Origin: Bacteroidales bacterium
GTDB lineage: Bacteria > Bacteroidota > Bacteroidia > Bacteroidales > UBA7960
Assembly: GCA_007118495.1 (NCBI GenBank)
Contig: SKRM01000057.1
Coordinates: 58,641-122,640, forward strand
Direction: 5' to 3'
DNA: 64,000 nt
This document shows positions 28,124-37,583 of the stretch, one piece after another; the stretch's first letter is position 1, and the number at the start of each line of letters is the position of its first letter. A program made the translations under genes and the position numbers. The notes under the pieces were generated by a model that saw only the letters and a list, made by a program, of their open reading frames with translations, searched no databases and had not been told where the DNA came from.

Positions 28124-28570
28124 TTATATCCGGTTAACAGTACCGCCATTTGCTTCTATGGCTTTGGCAGCGGTTTCAGAAAAAGCATGTGCACTAACAT
28201 CGACCTTGGCAGTCAGTTTCCCTCTGCCCAGAATCTTAATCAGGTCATTCTTTGAAGCAAGGCCATTATCTATCAGCACAACATGGTCAACTGTCACAAT
28301 GCCTTTTTCATCGGCAAGTTTTTGCAGGACATCCAGATTGACTCCAAGATAGGCAACGCGGTTCCGGTTTTTAAAACCATATTTGGGAACACGCCTCACC
28401 AATGGCATCTGGCCGCCTTCAAAACCGGCTTTGCTACTATATCCTGAACGGGATTTCGCTCCTTTATGTCCACGGGCAGCCGTGTCACCACTTCCGGAAC
28501 CTTCTCCCCTGCCGATACGTTTTCTCTGCCTGACAGCACCCTTGGCTGGTTTCAGATTGCTTAAGTCCAT
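28124..28570 (-). CDS. rplO: Ribosomal protein L15
   Basis: 148-aa protein, starting MDLSNLKPAKGAVRQRKRIG with the glycine-rich GRGEGSGSGDTAARGHKGAK, characteristic of L15. Late-assembly protein of the 50S central region. Located 37 nt after rpmD, 9 nt before secY. Confidence 0.97.
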   Translation of the reverse strand: MDLSNLKPAKGAVRQRKRIGRGEGSGSGDTAARGHKGAKSRSGYSSKAGFEGGQMPLVRRVPKYGFKNRNRVAYLGVNLDVLQKLADEKGIVTVDHVVLIDNGLASKNDLIKILGRGKLTAKVDVSAHAFSETAAKAIEANGGTVNRI

Positions 28571-28607
28571 TATATATTACAAATTTAAAATTTTGAACAA
28601 AACGATT

Positions 28608-28793
28608 CTATTCTTTCACCTCTTCAACAGAAAGCAAATGCTTTACTTTGTTGATCATACCCTCTACCTGTGGTGAGCCTTCGACAACTACCGACCGGCC
28701 CATTCTTGTGATTCCAAGAGCATCCAAGGTTCTTTTCTGAACTGCAGGCCGTCCTATCCTGCTTCTGATCTGTACTAATTTATATTTCTTCAT
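28608..28793 (-). CDS. rpmD: Ribosomal protein L30
   Basis: 61-aa protein with the signature LVQIRSRIGRPAVQKRTLDA and VEGMINKVKHLLSVEEV. Full length. Located 17 nt after rpsE. Confidence 0.96.
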   Translation of the reverse strand: MKKYKLVQIRSRIGRPAVQKRTLDALGITRMGRSVVVEGSPQVEGMINKVKHLLSVEEVKE

Positions 28794-28810
28794 GTCAGGT
28801 GTCTTAGTCG

Positions 28811-29329
28811 TTAGCCGTTATATACTTTTTCAAGGGTGATACCACGCTGCTGTGCAACTGTAAGCGGATCCCTAAGTTTCATCAGGGCATCAACGGTTGC
28901 CTTTACAACACTATGGGGGTTGGAAGATCCCTTTGATTTAGCCAAAACGTCTGTAATTCCGACGCTTTCAAGTACAGCACGCATGGCACCACCTGCAATA
29001 ACACCGGTACCGTGAGCAGCAGGCTTAATCAAAACCCTGGCTCCGCTGTATTTACCCTCCTGGGCATGGGGGATGGTCCCTTTGTGAATGGGAACCTTGA
29101 TCAAATGCTTTTTGGCATCGTCAATGCCTTTACTGATGGCAGTTGTCACTTCCTTTGCCTTACCAAGACCGTGTCCAACAACACCATTTTCGTTTCCGAC
29201 AACGACAATGGCTGAGAAACTGAATGTCCGTCCACCCTTTGTTACCTTTGTAACACGCTGGATACTGACCAGTCTGTCTTTAAATTCGATCTCGCTTGAC
29301 TTAACCTTTTTGATATTTACGTTTGCCAT
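28811..29329 (-). CDS. rpsE: Ribosomal protein S5
   Basis: 172-aa protein of the 30S fidelity region near the mRNA entry. The double-stranded-RNA-binding N domain ([20 protein letters not shown]) and the second domain ([19 protein letters not shown]) are intact. Starts 3 nt after the rplR stop. Confidence 0.97.
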   Translation of the reverse strand: MANVNIKKVKSSEIEFKDRLVSIQRVTKVTKGGRTFSFSAIVVVGNENGVVGHGLGKAKEVTTAISKGIDDAKKHLIKVPIHKGTIPHAQEGKYSGARVLIKPAAHGTGVIAGGAMRAVLESVGITDVLAKSKGSSNPHSVVKATVDALMKLRDPLTVAQQRGITLEKVYNG

Positions 29330-29332
29330 AAT

Positions 29333-29692
29333 TTAAAATTTTAAGCCTCCTTCCCTGGCTCCTTCTGCCAATGATTTAACTCTTCCGTGATACAGGTAAC
29401 CGTTGCGGTCAAACACTACGGTTTCTATACCAACTTCTTTTGCTCTCTCAGCAATCAGTTTTCCCACCTGGCGGGCTGCCTCTGTCTTGGTTATTTTCTG
29501 ATCATCTACTTCTTTTAGCTGCGAAGAAGCTGATGCCAGGGTTGTACCTTCAAGGTCATTGATCAACTGGGCATATATAGCCTTGTTGCTTCTGAATACA
29601 GAAAGCCTGGGCTTTTCTGACGTACCGCGTATACGTTTTCTTACGCGGAATTTTATTCTGGTTCTTCTGTCGAGTTTCTTTATTGTTGCCAT
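29333..29692 (-). CDS. rplR: Ribosomal protein L18
   Basis: 119-aa 5S rRNA-binding protein. Basic start ([20 protein letters not shown]), then [20 protein letters not shown] and the ending [19 protein letters not shown]. Located 29 nt after rplF. Confidence 0.97.
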   Translation of the reverse strand: MATIKKLDRRTRIKFRVRKRIRGTSEKPRLSVFRSNKAIYAQLINDLEGTTLASASSQLKEVDDQKITKTEAARQVGKLIAERAKEVGIETVVFDRNGYLYHGRVKSLAEGAREGGLKF

Positions 29693-29721
29693 CCTGTCAA
29701 AGGGATTATATTGTTCTACAA

Positions 29722-30279
29722 TTACTTGGCAGCTGCTGCCTTACCGGCTTTCCTGCGAATCACTTCACCCTTGAAGCGTATACCTTTTCCTTTGTACGGT
29801 TCGGGTTTGCGCATTGAGCGAATTTTTGCCGCTACCTGGCCAATGAGTTGTTTATCGTGCGATTCAAGAATTATGGTCGGGCTTTTACCCCTTTCTGTGA
29901 TCGTCTCTAATTTCACTTCATCCGGAATCTCAAACACAATACTGTGCGAATATCCCAATGATAGTTCGAGAAGTTGGCCATTGTGAGAGGCTTTGTAGCC
30001 AACACCTACCAGTTCCTGAATAATTTTGTAACCTTCTGAAACACCAATAACCATGTTGTTGATCAAAGAACGGTAAAGACCATGCAGTGATTTATGGTTT
30101 TTTTGTTCGCTTGGACGTTCAATGGTTATTATATTCCCTTCGATGTTGACCTTCATGTCTTTGTCAACATCCTGCGATAATTCACCCTTTGGGCCTTTAA
30201 CAGTGACCACATTATCATCCGATACCGTTACAGTGACACCGGCGGGGATTTCTATTGGCAATTTTCCTATTCGTGACAT
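29722..30279 (-). CDS. rplF: Ribosomal protein L6
   Basis: 185-aa 23S rRNA-binding protein near the factor-binding site. Starts [15 protein letters not shown]; the ending region [20 protein letters not shown] is the family signature. I chose the ATG at 30279 rather than 30306 because family members start here, rpsH ends at 30291, and a strong Shine-Dalgarno (AAAGGAGGT) sits 5 nt upstream, which is uncommon in this phylum. Confidence 0.97.
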   Translation of the reverse strand: MSRIGKLPIEIPAGVTVTVSDDNVVTVKGPKGELSQDVDKDMKVNIEGNIITIERPSEQKNHKSLHGLYRSLINNMVIGVSEGYKIIQELVGVGYKASHNGQLLELSLGYSHSIVFEIPDEVKLETITERGKSPTIILESHDKQLIGQVAAKIRSMRKPEPYKGKGIRFKGEVIRRKAGKAAAAK

Positions 30280-30290
30280 TTTTACCTCCT

Positions 30291-30689
30291 TTAGCTTACG
30301 TAACAAATAACTTCACCACCCACACTGAGTTTACGGGCTTCTTTGTCTGTAATAAGACCTTTGGAAGTAGAAATGATGGCTATTCCCAACCCGTTTAAAA
30401 CCCTGGGAAGATCCTGACTGCTGCAATAACGACGCAGGCCTGGACGGCTCACCCTTTGGATTTCGTTAATGGCAGGGATCTTGGTTACCGGGTGATACTT
30501 CAAGGCGATTTTGATAATGCCAGGAATTTTATCATCCTCAAATTTATAATTCAGGATATAGCCTTTGTCAAAAAGAATCTTCGTGATCCCCTTCTTGAGA
30601 TTCGATGCAGGAATTTCTACAACCCTGTGATTGGCCTTAACGGCATTCCTTATTCTTGTCAGATAATCTGCAATTGGATCGGTTATCAT
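30291..30689 (-). CDS. rpsH: Ribosomal protein S8
   Basis: 132-aa 16S rRNA central-domain binder, starting [19 protein letters not shown] with the C-terminal signature [20 protein letters not shown] and GGEVICYV. In E. coli S8 represses the spc operon at rplE. Located 32 nt after rpsN. Confidence 0.97.
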   Translation of the reverse strand: MITDPIADYLTRIRNAVKANHRVVEIPASNLKKGITKILFDKGYILNYKFEDDKIPGIIKIALKYHPVTKIPAINEIQRVSRPGLRRYCSSQDLPRVLNGLGIAIISTSKGLITDKEARKLSVGGEVICYVS

Positions 30690-30721
30690 CGTTTGAAAAT
30701 AATATGTTTTGTAAAAATATA

Positions 30722-30991
30722 CTACCAGCTTGCTTTGGTAACTCCGGGAATCAGCCCTTTGTTGGCCATTTCCCTGAAATTAATACGGGAAATGCCAAAC
30801 TGACGCATATATCCCTTGGGTCTGCCTGTAAGCTGACAACGGTTATGAAGACGAACCGGTGAGGAATTTTTTGGAAGCTTCTGAAGAGCCTCCCAATCAC
30901 CATTGGCCTTTAACTCAGCCCGCTTGGCGGCATACTTTTCAACAAGCTTTGCTCTTTTAAGCTCTCTGGCTTTTATGGATTCTTTTGCCAC
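30722..30991 (-). CDS. rpsN: Ribosomal protein S14 (zinc-free type, GTG start)
   Basis: 89-aa S14 of the long, zinc-independent class; signature [20 protein letters not shown] and ending IPGVTKASW. Family alignment places the start at a GTG codon at 30991 (product begins [11 protein letters not shown] after the initiator), 7 nt after the rplE stop. A longer in-frame reading to 31099 overlaps rplE and has no family support. Confidence 0.93.
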   Translation of the reverse strand: MAKESIKARELKRAKLVEKYAAKRAELKANGDWEALQKLPKNSSPVRLHNRCQLTGRPKGYMRQFGISRINFREMANKGLIPGVTKASW

Positions 30992-30998
30992 GATCTGT

Positions 30999-31556
30999 CT
31001 ATTTATTCTGGTTCTTAAATGGGATTCCAAATGCGCGAAGCAATGCATATGCTTCACTATCGTTTTTCGCAGTAGTAACAAAGTTGATGTCAAGACCATT
31101 GATCTTATTCACTTTGTCAATGACAATTTCAGGGAAGATGATTTGTTCAGGAACTCCGGTAGAATAATTTCCACGGCCATCAAAACCTTTTTCGCTGACG
31201 CCTTTAAAATCACGGATACGCGGAAGTGAAACAGCCACAAGACGATCAAGGAATTCGTACATATTGTTTCCTCTTAATGTGACACGCGTTCCGATGGGCA
31301 TCCCCCTTCTCAACTTGAAGTTGGAGATGTCTTTCCGTGACTTTGTGGGTACAGCCTTCTGTCCCGAAATTGCAGTCATTTCTTCAACTGCAGTGTCTAC
31401 AATTTTCTTGTCGGTGATAGCATCACCCACTCCCTGGTTCAGGCAAATTTTCACCAGCCTGGGCACCTGCATGGGGTTTGAAAACCCAAACTCTTTCATC
31501 AATGCAGGAACGATCTCTTTAGAGAACTTTTCCTTCAGTCTCGGTGTATAGCTCAT
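30999..31556 (-). CDS. rplE: Ribosomal protein L5
   Basis: 185-aa 5S rRNA-binding protein of the central protuberance. Signature [16 protein letters not shown] and [20 protein letters not shown] are intact. Its ATG shares one base with the rplX stop (TAATG), indicating translational coupling. Confidence 0.97.
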   Translation of the reverse strand: MSYTPRLKEKFSKEIVPALMKEFGFSNPMQVPRLVKICLNQGVGDAITDKKIVDTAVEEMTAISGQKAVPTKSRKDISNFKLRRGMPIGTRVTLRGNNMYEFLDRLVAVSLPRIRDFKGVSEKGFDGRGNYSTGVPEQIIFPEIVIDKVNKINGLDINFVTTAKNDSEAYALLRAFGIPFKNQNK

Positions 31557-31873
31557 TACTTGATTACCTCCCCTGTCTTTTTGGAATATCTAACCAATTT
31601 GTCATTTTCCAGTTTCCTGCCAACTCTGGTTGCATTTCCTTTAGAGTCAACAACCATCAGGTTTGAAACGTGGATACTTGCTTCCTTTTTTACAATACCA
31701 CCCTGAGGGTTGGCTGCATTGGGCTTGGTGTGTTTAGAGACCAAATTGATCCCCTCAACCAAGGCCCTTTGTTTAGTTGGATACACCACAAGGACTTTGC
31801 CGGTGTTTCCTTTTTCATTGCCGGCAATGACTTTTACGGTATCTCCTTTTTTTATGTGGATCTTGGGTTGCAT
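31556..31873 (-). CDS. rplX: Ribosomal protein L24
   Basis: 105-aa assembly-initiating protein; KOW motif [20 protein letters not shown], then [20 protein letters not shown]. Located 17 nt after rplN, coupled to rplE. Confidence 0.97.
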   Translation of the reverse strand: MQPKIHIKKGDTVKVIAGNEKGNTGKVLVVYPTKQRALVEGINLVSKHTKPNAANPQGGIVKKEASIHVSNLMVVDSKGNATRVGRKLENDKLVRYSKKTGEVIK

Positions 31874-31890
31874 AGTTGATGTTTTTTCAA

Positions 31891-32259
31891 TTATAGCACC
31901 TCGGGTGCCAAAGAAACGATTTTCATAAATTGCTTTTCACGCAATTCTCTGGCCACGGGGCCAAATATACGTGTGCCACGCATTTCTTCATTGGCGGTGA
32001 GCAATACGACAGCATTATCATCAAATCGAATATAGCTGCCATCAGAACGCCTGACATGCTTTTTTGTCCGCACTACGACTGCTTTTGAAACAGTACCTTT
32101 TTTTACGTTACCCGAAGGCAGTGCATCTTTTACGGTTACGATGATTTTATCACCGATACCCGCATATCTGCGGCGTGTACCACCTAGCACACGGATACAA
32201 AGTACTTCCTTTGCCCCGCTGTTATCCGCTACCGAAAGTCTGGATTCTTGCTGTATCAT
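31891..32259 (-). CDS. rplN: Ribosomal protein L14
   Basis: 122-aa protein of the subunit interface; [20 protein letters not shown], then [13 protein letters not shown] and the ending [11 protein letters not shown]. Located 2 nt after rpsQ. Confidence 0.98.
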   Translation of the reverse strand: MIQQESRLSVADNSGAKEVLCIRVLGGTRRRYAGIGDKIIVTVKDALPSGNVKKGTVSKAVVVRTKKHVRRSDGSYIRFDDNAVVLLTANEEMRGTRIFGPVARELREKQFMKIVSLAPEVL

Positions 32260-32261
32260 AA

Positions 32262-32519
32262 TTACTTCGCTCTTTCAAGGATTTCAACTAATCTCCAACA
32301 TTTATTCTTGCTCAAAGGCCTGGTCTCCATGATGCGAACTGTATCGCCAATGTTGCAATCGTTCTTTTCATCATGAGCCATAAAGCGGGATGACCGCTTA
32401 ACAAACTTCCCGTATTTGGGATGCCGTACCCTACGCAGAACCACCACTACAATGGATTTGTCCATCTTGTTACTTACCACAAGACCTGTTCTCTCTTTTC
32501 TGGGTTTTCTGGTTTCCAT
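32262..32519 (-). CDS. rpsQ: Ribosomal protein S17
   Basis: 85-aa OB-fold 16S rRNA binder; [19 protein letters not shown] and the signature [20 protein letters not shown]. Located 13 nt after rpmC. Confidence 0.97.
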   Translation of the reverse strand: METRKPRKERTGLVVSNKMDKSIVVVVLRRVRHPKYGKFVKRSSRFMAHDEKNDCNIGDTVRIMETRPLSKNKCWRLVEILERAK

Positions 32520-32532
32520 CTCAACTGTTACT

Positions 32533-32733
32533 TTAATTTGTTTCTTCTAATTCCCTCTTCCGGAGCTCCGTCATGATACGGGCCACAGTCTTGCGGTAAT
32601 CCTTGATTTTCAGCGGGTTCTCCAATGGGGAAACCGCATGGTTCATCTTCAGTTTACGCAACTGCTTACGCTCTTCATCCAATCTTTCGAGGAGCTCGCC
32701 GGTTGACATTTCACGAATTACATTCTGCTTCAT
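32533..32733 (-). CDS. rpmC: Ribosomal protein L29
   Basis: 66-aa helical protein at the tunnel exit; [20 protein letters not shown] and [20 protein letters not shown]. It follows a 155-nt gap after rplP that contains a candidate promoter. Confidence 0.96.
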   Translation of the reverse strand: MKQNVIREMSTGELLERLDEERKQLRKLKMNHAVSPLENPLKIKDYRKTVARIMTELRKRELEETN

Positions 32734-32888
32734 CTGTGCGTGAATTTATTTGTTTGTCAGCTGGTCTTTCCGGTATTTGCCCGGGTAGACTCAAGGGGTG
32801 AAAAATCCAGACAGGTAACGGCTGTGTTGGTGTTTAATCCCCTGCAAAAAGGCTGCAAAGTTACGATTTTTTATCGAATAAAGCTTAT
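32734..32888 (-). promoter_or_regulatory. Gap in the ribosomal operon with an internal promoter candidate
   Basis: On the minus strand TAACTTTG at 32856-32863 matches the -7 consensus and would start a transcript near 32850 with an untranslated leader of about 115 nt before rpmC. Just upstream is a CGAT-N5-ATCG dyad. No ORF fits the gap. All other gaps in the 33-gene run are 65 nt or shorter. Confidence 0.45.
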
Positions 32889-33311
32889 TTATTTTTCAAC
32901 ATAATCCCTTCTTACAATGAATTTTGCAATAATGGGTAGTTTCTGTGCACCCAGGCGCATTGCTTCCTGAGCAGTTTCCAATGTAACACCTTCTGCTTCA
33001 AACAAAATGCGACCGGGACATATCCTGGCTACAAAATATTCAGGTGCACCCTTACCTTTACCCATACGTACCTCGGCGGGTTTTTTGGTAATGGGTTTAT
33101 CGGGGAAGATCCTGATCCATAGCTGGCCTTCACGTTTCATCCGACGGGTTATCGCCTGACGGGCTGCTTCAATTTGACGACCGGTGATCCAGCATGTACC
33201 CATGGCCTTCATACCAAAAGAACCGAAGGCAAGCTCTGCTCCACGCTTGGTGTTGCCCTTCATACGGCCCTTTTGCATTTTCCGGTATTTGGTTTTCTTA
33301 GGCTGTAACAT
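32889..33311 (-). CDS. rplP: Ribosomal protein L16
   Basis: 140-aa protein next to the A-site tRNA elbow; [18 protein letters not shown] and the signature [20 protein letters not shown]. Located 41 nt after rpsC. Confidence 0.97.
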   Translation of the reverse strand: MLQPKKTKYRKMQKGRMKGNTKRGAELAFGSFGMKAMGTCWITGRQIEAARQAITRRMKREGQLWIRIFPDKPITKKPAEVRMGKGKGAPEYFVARICPGRILFEAEGVTLETAQEAMRLGAQKLPIIAKFIVRRDYVEK

Positions 33312-33352
33312 TATTCAACGCTTTTCTTAATTGACTAATTGAAAATGAAATC

Positions 33353-34066
33353 TTATTTCTTTCTTCTGCCGCTAAACCGGCCACCGCCACCTGGACGCTG
33401 CTTTGTTGCTGGCTCTTCTATAAAGGGAGTAAGTTCTGGCCTACCATATACCTCTCCCTTGCAAATCCAGACCTTTACACCAATACGACCATAAGTTGTA
33501 TGTGCTTCTACGTTTGCATAATCAATATCTGCCCGAAGTGTATGAAGCGGAATGCGACCTTCTTTATAGGTTTCATTTCTGGCCATTTCAGCTCCACCCA
33601 AACGTCCGCCAACGGTTATCTTAATCCCCTCGGCACCAAGACGCATGGTTGAAGAAATGGAAGTTTTCACAGCGCGACGAAAAGATATACGACCTTCAAT
33701 TTGTTTTGCCACATTCTGGGCAACAAGGTATGCATCAAGCTCAGGTCTTTTGATTTCACTGATATTGATCTGAACCTCTTTGTTGGTCAGCTTTTTAAGC
33801 TCTTCCTTAAGTTTGTCTACTTCCTGGCCGCCTTTCCCGATGATGATTCCCGGACGAGCGGTATTGATATTTACGGTTACAAGTTTAAGTGTCCGTTCAA
33901 TAATAATTTTTGACACCCCAGCCTTGGCAAGCCTTGCATTGAGGTATTTACGGATCTTATCATCTTCAACCAGCTTGGCTGCATATTTTCTGCCACCATA
34001 CCAATTAGAGTCCCATCCTTTGATGACACCAAGCCTCAGGCCGATTGGATTTGTCTTTTGTCCCAT
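33353..34066 (-). CDS. rpsC: Ribosomal protein S3
   Basis: 237-aa protein at the mRNA entry channel. N-terminal [22 protein letters not shown] domain with [20 protein letters not shown] and the C-domain [20 protein letters not shown]. Gly/Arg-rich tail ending GRRKK. Located 11 nt after rplV. Confidence 0.98.
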   Translation of the reverse strand: MGQKTNPIGLRLGVIKGWDSNWYGGRKYAAKLVEDDKIRKYLNARLAKAGVSKIIIERTLKLVTVNINTARPGIIIGKGGQEVDKLKEELKKLTNKEVQINISEIKRPELDAYLVAQNVAKQIEGRISFRRAVKTSISSTMRLGAEGIKITVGGRLGGAEMARNETYKEGRIPLHTLRADIDYANVEAHTTYGRIGVKVWICKGEVYGRPELTPFIEEPATKQRPGGGGRFSGRRKK

Positions 34067-34077
34067 CTGAGAAATAT

Positions 34078-34482
34078 TTATTCGTTTGTATTTTTACTAT
34101 CAACAAAAATGGTCACGTGGTTTGAACGCTTTCTGATGCGGTGAGCACGTCCCTGCGGTGCCGGGCGTAACCGCTTTAGCTGACGCGCTCCGTCAACGTA
34201 AATGGCCTTTACGAACAGCTGCCTGTCTTCAATACGGACACCTTCATTTTTGTTCTGCCAGTTGGCAATGGCTGACAGCAATAATTTCTCCAGCCTTTGT
34301 GCTGCTTCTTTCTTGGTATACTTCAATATACCCAGGGCTTTGTTGACTTCCTGCCCCCTGATCATATCAGCCACAATCCTCATTTTTCTTGGTGAGGTAG
34401 GACAATTGTTCAGTTTGGCAAAGTATTGGGTTTTCTTCTCTTCCTTGAGTTTTTCAGCCCTGATGTGTTTTCTTAATCCCAT
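34078..34482 (-). CDS. rplV: Ribosomal protein L22
   Basis: 134-aa protein lining the exit tunnel; core helix [20 protein letters not shown] and the tunnel loop/signature [20 protein letters not shown]. Located 15 nt after rpsS. Confidence 0.97.
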   Translation of the reverse strand: MGLRKHIRAEKLKEEKKTQYFAKLNNCPTSPRKMRIVADMIRGQEVNKALGILKYTKKEAAQRLEKLLLSAIANWQNKNEGVRIEDRQLFVKAIYVDGARQLKRLRPAPQGRAHRIRKRSNHVTIFVDSKNTNE

Positions 34483-34497
34483 TGTTCCAATCTATTT

Positions 34498-34776
34498 TTA
34501 TTTTTTGCCTTTGTCTTTTTTGCCTGCATGGCCACGGAATATCCTTGTAGGAGCAAACTCTCCAAGTTTATGACCAACCATGTTTTCGGTAATATACACC
34601 GGGATGAATTTGTTGCCGTTATGAACGGCTATGGTCAGGCCGACAAATTCGGGAGAGATCATGGATGCCCTCGACCACGTCTTGATCACAGACTTCTTAC
34701 TGCTGGACGCCATGGCGAGCACTTTCTTCTCCAGTTTATAGTGTATATAAGGTCCTTTTTTTAATGAACGGCTCAT
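34498..34776 (-). CDS. rpsS: Ribosomal protein S19
   Basis: 92-aa head protein paired with S13; [19 protein letters not shown] and [19 protein letters not shown]. Located 29 nt after rplB. Confidence 0.98.
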   Translation of the reverse strand: MSRSLKKGPYIHYKLEKKVLAMASSSKKSVIKTWSRASMISPEFVGLTIAVHNGNKFIPVYITENMVGHKLGEFAPTRIFRGHAGKKDKGKK

Positions 34777-34805
34777 ATGCTTATATTTTTCCTGTTAGCA
34801 ACTGA

Positions 34806-35630
34806 TTATTTCTTCCTTCTTTCCAAAATGAGTCTGTTGGAAGCTTTCTTCCTGTTCCGGGTTTTGTATCCCTTGGCAGGTATCCCCTTACGGCTTCTCG
34901 GGTGACCTCCTGAAGCACGGCCTTCGCCACCGCCCATGGGGTGGTCAACCGGGTTCATCACAACCGGGCGTGTTCGTGGACGACGTCCAAGCCAACGACT
35001 GCGACCAGCTTTTCCTGACATTTCATGCATATGGTCAGGGTTAGAGGTGCTACCAATGGTAGCTTTACAGGTAACCAGTACCATGCGAATTTCTCCAGAA
35101 GGCAACTTCAGTGCTGCATACTTTCCTTCACGTGAAGTAAGCTGGGCATAAGTGCCGGCACTACGAGCCATTCTTCCGCCCTGTCCCGGCTGAAGTTCAA
35201 TATTATGAACGATACTGCCAAGAGGAACATTCTTCAGGAAAAGTGTATTGCCTATATCGGGTGTTGCTTTTTCACCTGACATGACCGTCTGGCCTACCTT
35301 TAAACCATTGGGTGCCAAAATATACCTCTTTTCTCCATCTGCATATGAAAGCAATGCAATACGGGCAGACCTGTTCGGGTCATATTCAATAGACTTCACA
35401 GTAGCTTCAATTCCATCCTTATTTCGCTTGAAGTCTATGATGCGGTACTTTTTCTTATGTCCGCCGCCAATATAGCGTGCAGTCATTTTTCCCTCGCTGT
35501 TTCTTCCTCCGGACCTGTGCTTACCAACAACAAGACTTTTCTCGGGCTTGTTGGTGGTAACATCATCAAAAGCACTGATGATTTTATTACGTTGACCGGG
35601 TGTTGTCGGTTTAAATTTTCTTAAAGCCAT
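34806..35630 (-). CDS. rplB: Ribosomal protein L2
   Basis: 274-aa primary 23S rRNA binder needed for peptidyl transfer. Signature [20 protein letters not shown] (conserved His in the MGGGEG loop region) and [20 protein letters not shown]. Located 6 nt after rplW. Confidence 0.98.
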   Translation of the reverse strand: MALRKFKPTTPGQRNKIISAFDDVTTNKPEKSLVVGKHRSGGRNSEGKMTARYIGGGHKKKYRIIDFKRNKDGIEATVKSIEYDPNRSARIALLSYADGEKRYILAPNGLKVGQTVMSGEKATPDIGNTLFLKNVPLGSIVHNIELQPGQGGRMARSAGTYAQLTSREGKYAALKLPSGEIRMVLVTCKATIGSTSNPDHMHEMSGKAGRSRWLGRRPRTRPVVMNPVDHPMGGGEGRASGGHPRSRKGIPAKGYKTRNRKKASNRLILERRKK

Positions 35631-35636
35631 GAATCC

Positions 35637-35930
35637 TTATATATTGCTGTAAAAATCAATGCTTTGGCCTTCGTTCAATGTAACAATGGCCTTTTTAAAA
35701 CTGTTTTTTCTGCCTGTCTGAAATCCGGTTTTTGTGTAACGCATCTTGCGTTTACCCAAATAAACCATGGTGTTGACAGACGCTACCGAAACCTCGTACA
35801 TATCTTCAATCGCTTTTTTAATCTGCGATTTTGAGGCCCTTTTGTCAACGATGAAGCCATAGCGGGTGGGGAACTTCTCCGTCACCGCTGTCATCTTCTC
35901 GGTAATTAGTGGCTTAATTAAAACTTCCAT
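35637..35930 (-). CDS. rplW: Ribosomal protein L23
   Basis: 97-aa tunnel-exit protein and docking site of trigger factor and SRP; IKPLITEKMTAVTEKFPTRY and FIVDKRASKSQIKKAIEDMY. Located 51 nt after rplD. Confidence 0.97.
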   Translation of the reverse strand: MEVLIKPLITEKMTAVTEKFPTRYGFIVDKRASKSQIKKAIEDMYEVSVASVNTMVYLGKRKMRYTKTGFQTGRKNSFKKAIVTLNEGQSIDFYSNI

Positions 35931-35981
35931 CTTGGTTTACTTTTTGGGGCCGATCTTTTTCCAGCCCATTAAATCTCAGTA

Positions 35982-36614
35982 TTACTTATTCTTCAAAAAA
36001 TCTTCCATTAATGCAACAGAGCTTTCAAAAACCAGCAATCTGTCGGCATGCATAATGGCGTAAGTATTCAACTGCGAAGCCGTAATGACGCTCGCCTTGG
36101 GAATGTTTCTTGAGGCAAGCCTGATATTTGTATCATGGTCAGGCAAAACCAACAGTGACTTACGGTTCTCCAATTCGAAGCTTTTAAGGATCTCAAGATA
36201 TTTTTTTGTCCTGGGTTCTTCCATTGAGAAGTCTTCCAAAACAAGCATATTGTTTCCTTTCACCTTATATGCAACAGCCGACCTGCGTGCCAAAACCTTT
36301 ACTTTCTTGTTTAACTTAAAGGAATGATCACGGGGCTTGGGGCCGAAGATTGTACCACCACCCCGCAGTACAGGAGACTTGATATCCCCTATCCTGGCAG
36401 CACCTGTCCCTTTTTGACGACGGAGCTTCCGGGTGCTTCCCTTAATCTCATTGCGCTCTTTGGTTTTATGGGTACCCTGGCGTTTATTGGCCAGATGGTG
36501 CTTTACATCAAGGTATATGGCGTGGTTGTTTGGGGCTGCCCCAAACACTTCCTCATTCAACTCGACAGTTTTGGACGTTTTGGTTCCGTCTATGCTATAT
36601 ACTGCTAACTCCAT
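35982..36614 (-). CDS. rplD: Ribosomal protein L4
   Basis: 210-aa tunnel-constriction protein and, in E. coli, repressor of the S10 operon. Markers: [20 protein letters not shown] and [20 protein letters not shown]. Its start lies inside the end of rplC (10-nt overlap), so the two are coupled. Confidence 0.97.
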   Translation of the reverse strand: MELAVYSIDGTKTSKTVELNEEVFGAAPNNHAIYLDVKHHLANKRQGTHKTKERNEIKGSTRKLRRQKGTGAARIGDIKSPVLRGGGTIFGPKPRDHSFKLNKKVKVLARRSAVAYKVKGNNMLVLEDFSMEEPRTKKYLEILKSFELENRKSLLVLPDHDTNIRLASRNIPKASVITASQLNTYAIMHADRLLVFESSVALMEDFLKNK

Positions 36615-37234
36615 CGTTCAAGAATTAAATATGATCCATTTGGTCCTGGAACAGAACCTTTTACAATAACTAAGTTTTTCTCTGGAATCAGTTTCATGAC
36701 TTGCAGGTTGATCATTTTCACCCTGTTACCACCGGTTCGGCCTGCCATTCGCATGCCTTTAAAAACCCTTGACGGCCATGAAGACGCTCCCAGCGAACCA
36801 GGTGCGCGAAGGCGGTTATGCTGACCGTGAGTCGCCTGGCCAACACCGGCAAATCCATGCCTTTTGACAACGCCCTGAAAACCTTTACCCTTGCTGGTTC
36901 CAACAACGTCGATAAATTCACCTTCAATGAAAATATCCACGCCCAGTACGTCACCAAACGCTTTTTGGTGCCCTTTTTCAAAACGGGTAAATTCTGCCAC
37001 AACCTTTTTGGGAGTGGTGTTTGCTTTTGCAAAGTGCCCTTTAAGCGCCTTTGTGGTGCGTTTCTCCTTTTTCTCATCAAAGGCAAGCTGAATGGCTTCA
37101 TAACCATCCTTTTCCTTTGTCCTGATCTGGGTAACAACACACGGACCAGCCTCTATTACTGTGCATGGGATATTTTTACCAGAGGCATCAAATATGCTGG
37201 TCATTCCAATTTTCTTTCCAATAATTCCTGACAT
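36605..37234 (-). CDS. rplC: Ribosomal protein L3
   Basis: 209-aa assembly-initiator protein reaching the peptidyl-transferase centre; [19 protein letters not shown] and the signature [20 protein letters not shown]; loop [20 protein letters not shown]. Located 20 nt after rpsJ. Confidence 0.98.
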   Translation of the reverse strand: MSGIIGKKIGMTSIFDASGKNIPCTVIEAGPCVVTQIRTKEKDGYEAIQLAFDEKKEKRTTKALKGHFAKANTTPKKVVAEFTRFEKGHQKAFGDVLGVDIFIEGEFIDVVGTSKGKGFQGVVKRHGFAGVGQATHGQHNRLRAPGSLGASSWPSRVFKGMRMAGRTGGNRVKMINLQVMKLIPEKNLVIVKGSVPGPNGSYLILERWS

Positions 37235-37254
37235 TTCTTGTCGCTTTTAACTGA

Positions 37255-37560
37255 TTATACCTTGATCTCCACTTCCACTCCGCTTGGCAACTCAAGTTTC
37301 ATTAGCGCGTCAACGGTTTTGGATGAAGATGAGTAAATATCCAGAAGCCTTTTGTAAGAGCATAATTGAAATTGCTCTCTTGACTTCTTATTTACAAAGG
37401 GTGACCGCAATACGGTAAAGATCTTTTTATTGGTAGGAAGCGGAATTGGTCCGTTAACTACCGCTCCGGTCGTTTTCACGGTCTTTACGATTTTCTCTGC
37501 GGATTTGTCCACCAGGTTGTAATCGTATGATTTTAATTTGATTCGAATTCTGTGACTCAC
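37255..37560 (-). CDS. rpsJ: Ribosomal protein S10
   Basis: 101-aa head protein that also pairs with NusB in antitermination; [20 protein letters not shown] and [20 protein letters not shown]. Located 23 nt after fusA, first gene of the S10 block. Confidence 0.98.
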   Translation of the reverse strand: MSHRIRIKLKSYDYNLVDKSAEKIVKTVKTTGAVVNGPIPLPTNKKIFTVLRSPFVNKKSREQFQLCSYKRLLDIYSSSSKTVDALMKLELPSGVEVEIKV

Positions 37561-37583
37561 GGTTCAAATGTTTTATAAAACGA

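Noticed and set aside
30992..31099. N-terminal extension of S14 from an ATG at 31099
   Set aside because: It lies within rplE and is unlike any S14; the GTG at 30991 gives a standard 89-residue protein.
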